Both the position numbers and the translations under genes were made by a program. Below are positions 1 to 12,000 of a stretch of 64,000 bases of DNA, in pieces; within the stretch, counting starts at the first letter, position 1; every line of letters starts with the position of its first letter. Origin of the DNA: Phyto melanocephala (Eukaryota > Arthropoda > Insecta > Diptera > Rhinophoridae); assembly GCA_941918925.1 (NCBI GenBank), contig OW799233.1, positions 132,276,333 to 132,340,332 on the forward strand, written 5' to 3'. The notes beneath the pieces are model-generated. The model was not told the DNA's origin, made no database searches, and saw only the letters and a list, made by a program, of their open reading frames with translations.

Positions 1-233
1 TTATATTTTTATTTTTTTAATTTTTTTTATTTTTTTTTTATTTTTAATAAATTTTTTTTTTTGGAAACGTATATACGTAAACTCAATTTACAATTCTGCA
101 ATGGGATGTATTGTATATGTATGTACGTATTTTATATGAGATGAATGGTGATGCAAACAATTGTTATTGCATGACTACACGTTGTGAAGGGTATATAAGA
201 TTCGGCACGGCCGAATATAGCACTGTTACTTGT
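1..233 (-). repeat. Hairpin-head (TATACCCTTCAC) repeat, head end, antisense
   Basis: Antisense 5' part of the dispersed family described for 22708-23378. GTGAAGGGTATATAAG, the ATTCGGC...GCCGAAT hairpin and CACTGTTACTTG are visible at about 185-232, preceded by the family's A/T-rich body. The remainder lies left of the window. Confidence 0.75.
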
Positions 234-234
234 T

Positions 235-500
235 TTTTATGGGCATGACCGTGCCCACTTTTCTAATCTTGAAATTATATAGTCATAAAAGCTCAATATG
301 TGTGCAAAGTTTCAGAAGTTTAAGTAGCTGAAAATTATAACTTTTTTTATGGGCGTGATCCTGCCCACTTTTTCTAATTACGAAATTGTATAGTTATGAG
401 AATTCAAGATGTGTGCAAGGTTTCAGAAAAATCGGTCAAGTGCAAGTAGCTAAAAATGATAACTTAATTTTGATTGGCGTAACCCCGTCGATACGACTTT
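235..500. repeat. Short tandem array, about 110-bp unit
   Basis: Two and a half units, each starting with ATGGGCGTGA..CTGCCCAC (positions about 239, 348 and, degraded, 471) and containing GTGTGCAA.GTTTCAGAA. It abuts the hairpin-head repeat. No coding potential was seen; 500-715 is AT-rich and featureless. Confidence 0.55.
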
Positions 501-715
501 TACAGCACATAAACACTCCCTTGAATGTGTACAACAAAATAACGTAATGTAAAAAATAACGGAATGTGTAGAAAATAACGTATTTTTTTAATTGAAAGCG
601 AAAAAAAATTATCAAAAAACATTTTTGGATTCCCAAAAATTATTTTATTTCCCATCCATGTATAAATCCAACACTTCAAAAACATACATTTAAATTGTAT
701 TGTATTATCTTTTAA

Positions 716-718
716 TGG

Positions 719-752
<34 letters not shown>

Positions 753-900
753 TTTCAAAAAGATTGCCGCAAGCCCAAAGGGCCAAATCGGTTAGTCTAC
801 AATACAATATGTATTAAAATTAATTGGTATAACACTATAAATATAAACAATACTGAATATTACCATAAGTTGTTACAAGCGGGCTGTGAATTGAACAAAT
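716..900 (-). mobile_element. Non-LTR retrotransposon 3' end fragment, antisense
   Basis: A (TTTA)n run at 720-757, then on the complement a GGCCCTTTGGGCTTGCGGCAA block directly before the tetranucleotide tail. The layout (GGCC...GGCTT block followed by (AATA)n) is that of the other LINE 3' ends at 8455-8522 and 9640-9715. The 5' limit is unclear. The stretch 900-1208 shows nothing else; a final MTA1-like exon was searched for by eye and not found. Confidence 0.5.
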
Positions 901-1208
901 ATATTTCATGATTTATGTAGATTTCTTTAAACACAAATTAAACATTTTTATCTCTAGTTCGTAAAAAATAATTTGATTGATAATATTTTTGGCAAAAAAA
1001 AAATTTTTTTAAGACGCACGAGCTTTTTAAAGGATTAAGTGTTTTTTTTTCAAAGTTCGTTTAACGAATATTTAATAATGCAAATATCTTTTTTTATTGA
1101 TAAAGAGGGAATTTAAATATAATTTCATTTCAATTAAATTAGACAAGGTTCTTTTATAAAAACCTTATATTTTAAGATACTATTGGTAAATAGAACTTTT
1201 TTACTTAC

Positions 1209-4200
1209 TTGCTAGCATTTGTTGCTCTAAAGTAAACATCATCGGGTGCATCCATCCAACTAATAACCTGTTTACGGCCATTGCCGGTACGCGCCATTTG
1301 AGCAATTTTTGGTTTGCCATTGAGCTAAAAAACAACCAAATAAAATATAATTATAATTGAAAAAGACTGTGTGTAAATTACAAATATTTTTAATACATAC
1401 ATGATGTCTTGATAACGGTTGACCAGAGGCTGCCATCATAGCAGCAAATTGTTCGGGGCTCGGACAATGTGAAGGCATTGGATCTTTGTTGGGTCTCTTA
1501 GGAGGTGGTCCGGCTGGTGTAATAGTCACTAATAAACGAAATATATAAACACATTTAGAACCACTATTGTTTAAAATTAAATGATCGAAAATTGAGTAAT
1601 AATTACGCTACCTTCTGTGCCATTTAGTTGAGTTTCTTCATGAGGCCTTTTACGCAATACGGAGGGGACTGTTGTGGGTATAATTGTTAAATCCTTTTCA
1701 AGATCAATAATTTTATTGGGTATACGATCGTAGAGTAGACTACCGTCAGGGCCTTTAGGTGGTTTTGGAAAATATACCACGTCTGGTTTTGGCATTTTAT
1801 CTTTTGGTGTCAAAACTAACCATTCATGTGGTCCTATACCGGGTGAACCCAAACGATTAGCAATTTTAGTGACACTTCCACGATCCTTCTTTTTTATCAA
1901 AAGAATATTCTTAATATCATTCGCCGATTTACCAGACATGCGACTCGTAACTAATAAAGAAATAAAAATTATAGATTTTATAAGTCCTAAGAGTCGTAAG
2001 TTCTTACATTCTTGTTTAACCAGCTGCGAATTAATTGCATACGAACTTTGACGGGCAGCTTTTTTGGGTTTTATTATATTTCTGCACATTATACGTGCCA
2101 GTCGCGTCATTGGATTTGTGTGTAAATAGAATGCCGTGCGTGTCTTCATTATTGGTCGGGGCGAACTGGAACTAATTGCTATGCCATGAGCTTGGGCATA
2201 ATGTCGTGCCAGATGCGTTTTCAGTTTAAATTCTTTGCCACAATTAACAATTGAACATCTACAGAATTTTCACCAGTTTATTAATAATGGAATATTCAGA
2301 CACAATTGCCTAAAGTCTATAAATAATACTTACTTATGCAATGAACGATTTGATAAATCACTAACTTTTTCATCATCGTCAGCAGTTATTTTTTTCTTTG
2401 ATTCATCAATGCTGCCATCATTTTTACTTTTAAGACCACCATATTTCTTCCAATAATCCCAACAAGTTTGACACAAACGTGAAAGCACATTGCCACTGTT
2501 CCAAGGGTACCACTATTGCAACAAATTTAATTTTAAAACATGTATATCTAAAGGATAGTGAATGCAATGAAATTTAAATTCTTACTTGTGATGATTTAAT
2601 ATTTGAGCAAGATTCACAAGGTTTGCCCATATTTGAGACATCAGGACCACCATTTGTTGTGCCATTGTAAATGCCACCTTTTGTAACTGTTGCTACACCA
2701 CCACCACCACCCTTTGTTGTGACAGTAGTAGCATTATATTGTGGTATATAAACTTGCTTTAGTTTTAATTCCGCCTCCACAGCCTTGACACGTTTTTGTT
2801 GAACATAACGATCTGTCGTTTTCCACATATAATAATATTCAATAATCTGCTTTAAAGTTTTCCACGGCAGCTGCAAATAAAAGAAAAAGGAAATAAAAAA
2901 TTGTATTTACTACGATTGAATAGGTTATTAAGTTCTTACGAAATCTTGTCGTATATCATTGAAATCTTTGCCATATTTATCTAATGCTTCTTCAAATAGA
3001 TTCGCTTCAGAAGCACTCCAATCTTCAATTTCATCACGACATAAAACTGGACCAGTGGAAGGAACTAAGGAACACATTGCTTCTTCAATGGAATAATTAT
3101 GTTTGTGCAAAGTGTCCATGGCATGAAACTGCAAATAAATTCCGTTTATTAATTCATACAAAGAATTTTTGATTTGTAAGTGACAATATATTACCAGTGT
3201 AATATCACGACTTGCCGCCGCCGCTGACATATGTAATGAAGGCTGTTTAACCGAACTGCTACAATCCAAAGCTCGTGCAAATGTGCCAATGGAACGCGAT
3301 ACAACCAAAAATTGATCAATTTTTCGATCTGTCAGTACATGGGTTGGAGTCCATACTAATGTTTCTAATTCTTCTAATTTACGTTCATCGGTGGTAATGT
3401 CTTTTAGCTTTGCGGGTATTTCACTTTGATAACGACTACCAACACGAATTTCACCCTTATCGGCCAATAGAGTTTTTTGTGTGGGATCAAATACCAAACA
3501 ATAGAAAAAGGTATCCTGCACAAATATAAATGATAATAATTACAATCTTCTGATTCATTTTTCTTTTAAATAAAAACGATTTCATTTAAATAATAGTGAA
3601 ATAACAATGATTTTGTAATAATGAACATATTAGAATTTAAGAAATTTACGACTCACGTCTTTATTTAAATAACTTTGTAATGATTCCGTTTCATTAAGCA
3701 GTGTCACCGAACATTTGCCTCTTATCTGTGTGGCGGGTAAAGATTCAACTTGTCGCGACAAAAACAGTTCACGATGCTTAACTTGATATCTTTGTTTAGC
3801 TGTCAACGGTTCACCTTTTTCCAATAAACCTGATGAAGCATTATGACCCGTCGTTGCTTTATCACCAGCAGCCGAAACAGGACTTGTACGTTCTTCATCT
3901 AGGGCAGCTATAAAACATAAGTATATTCATATATCATTTATGCTCAATAAACTTGGCAATTACAAATAAGTACGTATAACGTATGTTTGGTAAATATATA
4001 AAAAAAATCTAAAAATTTTCTACAATAACTTATTGTTGTGAATCGACTACTTTTTAATTTACAGAAATAATAACAAAAAAAAAATTAATTTTTCAACTAT
4101 AAAACAAATAAAAATCTACATAAATCCAATTGAGGTTTTGAATTGTTAACTAAGTATTGTAAGTAGTATTTAGAAGTGTATTGAGATTGATACCTATCGA

Positions 4201-4301
4201 AGGATCAAGAACAGCTTGTGCCGCTTGTTCTTCTCCTACTGGTGTTCTAAGCCATGTTTTCTTCAGCTTCATTGCCAGTGGGGAGTCTTCAGCTGTGGCC
4301 A
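1209..4301 (-). CDS. MTA1-like: MTA1-like coding exons 3-12
   Basis: Compact exon cluster with introns of about 50-350 bp. Exon 3 (4194-4301) encodes a BAH-linker segment containing [20 protein letters not shown]. Exon 4 (3657-3907) closes the BAH region ([19 protein letters not shown]). Exon 5 (3195-3515) is ELM2, exon 6 (2940-3128) and the start of exon 7 (2586-2870) are SANT. Exon 7 also has a glycine/threonine stretch and the first pair of GATA-finger cysteines; exon 8 (2334-2512) has the second pair. Exon 9 (2008-2258) holds a second Cys/His cluster starting [10 protein letters not shown] and the family segment [12 protein letters not shown]. Exons 10-12 are less conserved; exon 12 contains [16 protein letters not shown]. 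Exons 4 to 7 end in phase 0, the others in phase 1 or 2, and all junctions restore frame. Confidence 0.9.
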
Positions 4302-5966
4302 CTACATAATTTAGAAAAATAAATTTCAAAATTATGTTTTAGTTTTCTTTTTTATATTTAGGAATAAAAGTAATTTTTTTTTGTTTGTACGTTTTTTAAA
4401 ACGGTCTATATGTGTATTACTATATTTGTATCGGTTCTAAAACTAAATACTTTTCTTTGATAAGTAAAAGTTAGATTCGCGCTTAATATATATTTATTAT
4501 GTATACAGTATTAGACAAAACTAAAACAAACAACAAATCCTTTATACTAATAAATCGTTAATTAGATAAAACAAAATGTTTTATTTGTCAATATTGTTAT
4601 AAAAATGTTCAATTAAAACAAAAACAACAACAATTTTTTACTTAAAATAATCAAAATGTAATTAAATATTAATGAAGGTTTAAAAAACTCAATATTTTGT
4701 GGCGTATCCATTATTTTTTAAAACTTCTGCTAAGGTAATACCTCAGAAGAAATACCATTCCAGGCATTTTTCACATTATTGAAAAGCTTATCCAAATTTT
4801 TGCATTTATCGGGGACTATTTTTCGATGTACAATTTCCCATAGATTTTCTATAGGATTAAGATCAGGCAATTGAGCTGGCCATTTCAAAACGTTAATCTT
4901 GTTGTTAACGAACCATTATTTCACACATTCAAATAGATGCGTATTAAGGGTCGATATCTTTTTGGTATCTCTACTTAATTGGCATTTCCTCCTCTGCATG
5001 TGGCAGCATTACATTTTACAGGATGTCTCTGTAAAGAAAACGATCCATTATTTCATTTATTCTGTGAATTGGACCGATGTCGTTCCCTAAAAAAATCCCC
5101 AGACCAAAACATTACCGCTGCCATGTTTCATTGCACCTTTTGTATAACGTGGATTAAAACGTTGTCCTTTTGGTCTCCGAACTAATCTTAATCCATTGGA
5201 ACCTTTCAAATTAAATTTCGACTTATTGGAGAAAAGAACATTATTTCACTGTGTTGTGACCTAATTAAAGTGCTCGTCTTTGGATTGTTCTGGGAGTAAC
5301 ATTTAAAAATAATTGAGAGGCAATGGTTGCTGACGACATGAATGCATATTTTTTTCGGGGTCGTCCACCTTTATGTTCTGTAGCCAAAGTATCCGAAGAA
5401 CGAAAACAGTTAATTATTCTTGATATTACGCTGTGATTGCAATTGAGTTTAAGGATTGACCGTTATTAAAATCATCTATAATTTTTTCTTTTAAATGTAC
5501 TGAATATTAATTTCGTGCCATTTGTTAAGTAACTCATGAAATATGTATGTCCACAACGAGTTAAAGGAACGGAAACAACTAAAAACAAGAGTGCTATATT
5601 CGGCCGTGCCGAATCTTATATACCCTTCACATGCAATAACAACAGTTTGTATCAACATTATACTATGTTCACACAGGCGCCTTAATTGCCAATTTATAAT
5701 ATTATCGCAATTAAAGGCCTTATTGAGCTCAATTTACCATACTAAAAATTATTTTTAAATTGAGCAATATATACTTAATTGTTTCACTTATTGTCTAAAA
5801 CTCGAAATACAACTATTGAGAAGTATGTTCAGTGAGAAGAAAATTCTATAGGTGGCATTTCTAATGTCAAACAAATAAATATACAAAAAATAAAAATTAA
5901 GAAAATGAAAAATTTTTGAAGAAAATTTTAAAAAATGTTTGAATAAATTCAAATACATACATATAA

Positions 5967-6022
<56 letters not shown>

Positions 6023-9000
6023 CCGAATATTTCTGATATTTTAAACAGGGTCCAGACGATGTCGAGGGGCTTCAAAAAGTTGATTTCAACATACACACGG
6101 ACAGAAGGTCAGACGGACAGAGCTTAATCGGCTGCCCTATTCATAAGGTTTCAGAAAATATATACTTTATAATGAAAATTTTAGAAATTTCACACGGAAT
6201 GACAAACCTATATACATATAGCCTTTTTCACTGTGTGAAGGGTATAATTAAATGTAAATTTCATTTACACGCACTTGATTTGATCTTAAAAAATTACGGC
6301 ATTTTTTGTCAGATGTTCGTTTTTACGGAAGGAAGGTTTTTTTGGAAAATCCCTCCGGAAAAGCTACATCTTTGAGGGATTTAGCGTATTCTGCATTTTT
6401 AGCTAATAAGTCTAATGAAAATTGGATTATATATTGCAGGCATCGTAATAAAGCAAAAAGTGTTATTCGAAAGGAAAAAAGAAAATTTTATATGAAACTT
6501 TTTTCTGGCCTTGATGTCTCTGGAATGTGGAAGGTTTTGAAAGAATCTGGATTGACTGGAAATGAAAAGAGGACTAATAATTTGGATGTTAATGTGATAA
6601 ATGACTTTTTTGATGATAATCCAAACTCTTTTGGTAGTAGCTATGTGGATTTTGGATCTTATGATGCTGTTAATGGAATGTTTTCATTTAAATGCATTAG
6701 TGCAAATGATTTGCTTGAGGCTATATGTAGGGTGAAATCTAAGTCTTTAGGTACCGACAAAATACCGATTCGTTTTATAAAAGTAATTTATCCTTATATC
6801 TCTACCATTTTAGCTCATCATGTTAACTCTATTTTGTGTTCGTCAACTTTTCCTTCTTCTTGGAAGACTGCTCGGGTTGTTCCTATTCCTAAATCTAGAT
6901 ATGTTCATGGGGTTGAGGACTTAAGACCTATCTCTATTCTTCCGGCTCTTTCCAAGGTGGTTGAACATATTATGAAAGATCAAATACTTTTATTTGTTCA
7001 TCGTTACATTGATCCTTTACAATTTGCTTTTCGTCGTGGTCATAGTACCACATCTTTATTACTGAACTTAACTGATGACGTTAGATCACATTTGAATGAT
7101 GGGAAGATAGCGGCTATAGTATCGCTTGATCTATCTAAAGCATTTAATTCTGTGGATTATGATTAGGAAATTGAGGGAGATTTTTTTCTTTTCGGCGACT
7201 GCGTGTAAATTAATTTTTTCTTTTTTATCTGATCGATTTCAATTTGTTGATGTTAATAATCAATATTCGGGCCTACTTCGTCTTAATTCCGGTGTTCCTC
7301 AGGGATCGGTTTTAGGTCCTATTCTTTTCATTCTTTACATTAATGATTTATCTGCCTGCGTCAATAATTGTATTTGCAAATCGTATTCCTTTGCTGATGA
7401 CGTTTTCCTTTTGTTTAACTGCAAGAGATCTGAAGTTAATACTTTTCAATTGAATATCAATGATACTCTTCTACGCTTTTTATTTTGGTGTTCGGATAAC
7501 CTTCTTTCTATAAATACATCAAAAACGAAAGCTCTTGCTTTTGGTTTTGATGAGCAGCTGTTATCGAATGTTAACTTATACGTTGGGGAATCTTGTGTTG
7601 AACTTGTTGATAGATTAAAATGCCTAGGAGTTTTTCTTGATAAACGTTTAAATTTTGAAAGTCATATTGATCATTTGTGTTCTAAAGTTTCTGGTTTGTT
7701 GCGACGTTTTTATTCTACAAATATATCTTTACCCCTACGTTTTAAACTTCGTTTGGCGCACGCTATATTAATGCCACAGGTTTTATATGGTCTGGAGATT
7801 TTTTCTGGGTCGAATGTGTGCGTTATTACTAAAATGGGTCGCATTGTTAATATGATTGTAAGGTATGTATATGGCCTTCATAGACGTGATCATGTTTCTG
7901 AATTTGTTAAACGTTTTCTTGGTTGTTCTTTTCTTGAGTTTATCAATCTGCGTAACTTGTTTTTTTTCTACAAAACTATTAAAAAAGGAATTCCAGCATC
8001 AGTTTGCTCCAAATTTATATTCTCTCATTCAACTAGGAACCCTCAAATTTTAATTCCAAGGATAAATAATTCTTTGTTTGAAAAATCTTTTAGTGTTAGA
8101 ATAGCCCGTATTTGGAATTTTTTACCCATGGAGCTTCGACTTTTTTCCCACTCAAATAATGCTTTTCGACTAAAAATGTTATCTTTTCTTACCAATTTGT
8201 AGTATTAGATTTATTTTATATAGTTTGAATATGTTTTTGTATGCATATGTATAACTATGTATGCATGTATATAATGCTTTCTTCTTAAAATTAATTTTTA
8301 CTTTCTGGCTTTTTCTGTTACGATGTATTGGGATCGTTAAATTAACTATTACACTTGTTTGATTTCTTTTCAAAAGATTGGGAACCAATGGTCATATATG
8401 TTAGGTTTTTATTTGTAGATAATTTTTATAATATTAATGTTCAGGATTTAACTATGTAATATATTTTAATTGGCCTAATGAGGCTTTATATTACGTTGAA
8501 TAAATAAATAAATAAATAAATAATTGGAAAAATCTAAAATAGAGTTTTTGTATGAAATTTTGTGTAAAATTATTCCTTAATGGCTTTCTAAATTATAAAA
8601 TAGAATTGAGGCGAGGCGAAGTTCGCCGTCACGTTGTTGCAAACTTTCTTAATAAGCAGGAGTCCGTGCTTTAGTTTTGTCCGATACTGTTTGCGTCTAT
8701 CATCTGAATCGGGTCGTATTTCTGGCTTCACTAAAATATTTACATTTATTACATATATTTTTTTTCTGTTATTAATTATTAATTATAATAATAACAAAAA
8801 GAGTGATTTATTTGGTTTATTTTAAATTTTAAACCTAATAACACAGAAATATGTAAATGCACGTACGATGCTGAAGTTTTGCAGATCTGATTTTTAGTAT
8901 GGCCTTGAGGTTACTTCTGGCACCTTGTCTTATGTTTTGGCTAAGTTGAATCGTATTGTGAACATAATTGTTCGATATGTTTATGGTGTGAAATGTCGGG

Positions 9001-12000
9001 TGCATATTTCTGACTTTGTGAAATGTTTTCTTGGATGTACTTTTAAGCATTTTGTTACATATCGTATCTTACTTCAATTTTATAGGGTTTTTAAGTATGT
9101 TCTACCTGTTCAAATTTGTTCTAAGTTTTCTTTTTCGCACTCTACTAGGAATCCCCAAATTATTATTCCTAGAATTAGGTGTAGTTGTTTTGAACGATCC
9201 TTTATTGTCAGAGTTGCTAGATGTTGGAATTTTCTGCCGTATGATCTTCGTATTTTTTCTCATTCTAATAATTCCTTTCGCTTGAAGCTTTTGTTGTATT
9301 TATCTAATAATTGATGCTATTTTTTCTTTCCCTTACTTTTGTTTTAAGCATTACTTCATTATGTAATTCTATCTCTACAGAGTGGCAGTCTTTAAATTTA
9401 ATATCAATGATTAATTAGATATATTGTTAACCTTAGCAATACCCTGTTGTTGTAGCTACTTCTTGGGAATTCTTTTTTTTTTCCTGTTATATAGTGCGTT
9501 CTTTGTCGGCTGGGGAGCCAAAACAGAATGTAAGAATTATTTTTTATACATAATTTTTAAGAGAAGTGAAAAATTTTTTTTTATGTAATTTTGTTAATAT
9601 TTAATTCTTTATTTTATTTTAGTATTCAGTACATTGCTTTTGTAATATATTGTTATTGGCCTAAGGAAAGGCTTTTTATATTACTTTGAATTTAATAAAT
9701 AAATAAATAAATAAACTTAACTTTAATAACAGGATATGAATGTGACACGCCCATTTTAACATCAACCTTTTATAAAAGTCTTATTTATTTATATTATTAA
9801 TATATATACATACATACTAGCTGACCCGGCGAACTTCGTACCGTCCTATAATCAAGAAATATCTGTTACCTTTTTATCTGAACCAAGTTAATTTCTTTAT
9901 TAAGTATTGCTGTTGATATATTAATAAATCAAAATTATTCGCGACTTAAGTTGTACGTCTAATTGCCGGCATTTTTAGAAAAAAAAATTCAACTGAAAAT
10001 AAAAAAAAAATATAGTACCTATTCTTTTGTAAAAGTATCAAAATGGTCTATCAAAAGTTTCCAACACTATATTAATTTGACTAACCTTGTTGAACAAACA
10101 CTTCAGAAAAAAACACACAGTACAAATTATCCTGTAGAAACCAATGTGAAAAGTACACTAAAAAATGGTAAATGAATTATGTAGGTATTTTGTTATTATA
10201 ACTCCGACCGATATATTTGCAAAGAGCATGTAAACTACGTTTCTTTGTATTAATGTCAACTACGTGAATATTACTGCCAGTGACACATTATTATTATTTT
10301 CTTACATAAGAACCTTCTTCTAATAATAACAAATACAACAACAAAAGAATTAGTGAAATCGGTCCAGCCATTCACGCGTGATGCCGTGTGCTACCAGTTA
10401 TCAAATTATGCAAGGGCTCCGGTGTGGTGGATTCAATTCTAGTAATTTATCTTGTCCGTTAGAACAACACAATCAAACACAATCATGTTTAAACTTAAAT
10501 GCCTTGCAATGACTGCAAACAGTATTCATTGGTCCAATTGAAACCTTGCTATGAGAAACGTAATCACGCTCCAAAGTACGTCGCACATACGGACGTGGAG
10601 CTGGATTTCGCAGAGCCCTACCACGTGCCATGGCATTTCGAGCAGACAAAGTATTATTTGCACGATGTTCGTTACTTTGAGATGCTCTAGATGCCGCAAC
10701 ATTTCTAGCATTACGTGATTGACGCCCCAAATTACTGCGCTTACGTACCATTTTGTATTCAAAAATTAAGTAATTGAAATTTTATTTATTTACGAAATTC
10801 AAAAATTTAATTGTTATTGACTAATAAAATTATTAAGAATATAAATAGATCAGCTGATAATGAAATGTGGAGAAAAAAGTCCGTTACATATAAGAAAGCT
10901 CATTGCTGTGCGTAATGTATTTCAATATTTAAGTTTTTAGTGAAGTGTTTATATGTAATTTATTTCATAGATCCCCGAAGATGTGATTTACAATAGCAAA
11001 GTATATAAACTAAATTAATGGTTTAAGTAAAATCGAACTGTAAAGAAATTAAAAACGTATGTCAGTTGTTTAAAACATTAACTGAAATATTTTCAAAATA
11101 CATGGTTCGAAATGAATGCAGTGTTCACTAAAATGGCTATAACTCATGAACCAATACACGTTCAGAGACCGTTTATACATAAAAACCTTGGTATTGACGT
11201 CGCCTTTCATCAGAAATCGGTTCACGTATTCCAGAGAACATCAATTACTAACACAATGCAACTTATTTTTATATATATAGAGAAGAGATAAAGTATTTTC
11301 CGTGTATTGGGGTTTCCTCTTCCCCTACTCTGACCCTACCTAGTTTTTTGTTTAAATAAGGCACTTATTTTTCTAGTGCCTTTTACAAAGTTTGAATGCT
11401 GTAGCTGTTACGGTTTTCGAAATATATTAAATAATGTAATTTGCTTGCATGGGGGGTCTCTCTCCTCCTAAGCCTATCCTACCAATTTTTAGAAAAAATA
11501 AAAATTTTATTCTCCGAGTGGAGGACGCGAAGTTTGAATACGGTAGCTGTTACAGTTTTCAAAATATAGCAAAATATATTTTTTCTTTGAAAGGGGAGTT
11601 CCTCTCCCCCTGATCCTATCCCAGATATATTTTGCCAAAATAAGGCACTTATTATTAATACTTTAAATAATTAAACTCTGTTCTATATAGGAGATTTATT
11701 TAATTCAAGTTGAAAATGTGAATAGAAGCCATAATTATTAAATACGCAGATTGTAGTTTATGGAAAGAGCAGAACCGTCGGGTTTAAAATTTTCAATAAA
11801 AATCAAATAACGCTATATTTGGCCATGCTGATTCTTATATACCCTTCACCATTATGTAGGTATGTAAAAAATTAAAAAACAAATTTATCCAAATCCTTAA
11901 ATACGCCATTCTTAACTTAAATTTGTTGTTTTGTATTCTACTATTTAAGCTTTTCTACAAATAAAAAACTGTCAAAATCTGTCGAATCAAAAACAAATAC

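Noticed and set aside
1003..1040. Possible last MTA1-like exon (Lys-rich frame on the minus strand)
   Set aside because: No acceptor AG at a suitable position and no family similarity beyond lysines.
5788..6127. Open frames with long Ile-Tyr runs on both strands
   Set aside because: They translate the (TA)n microsatellite at 5969-6020.
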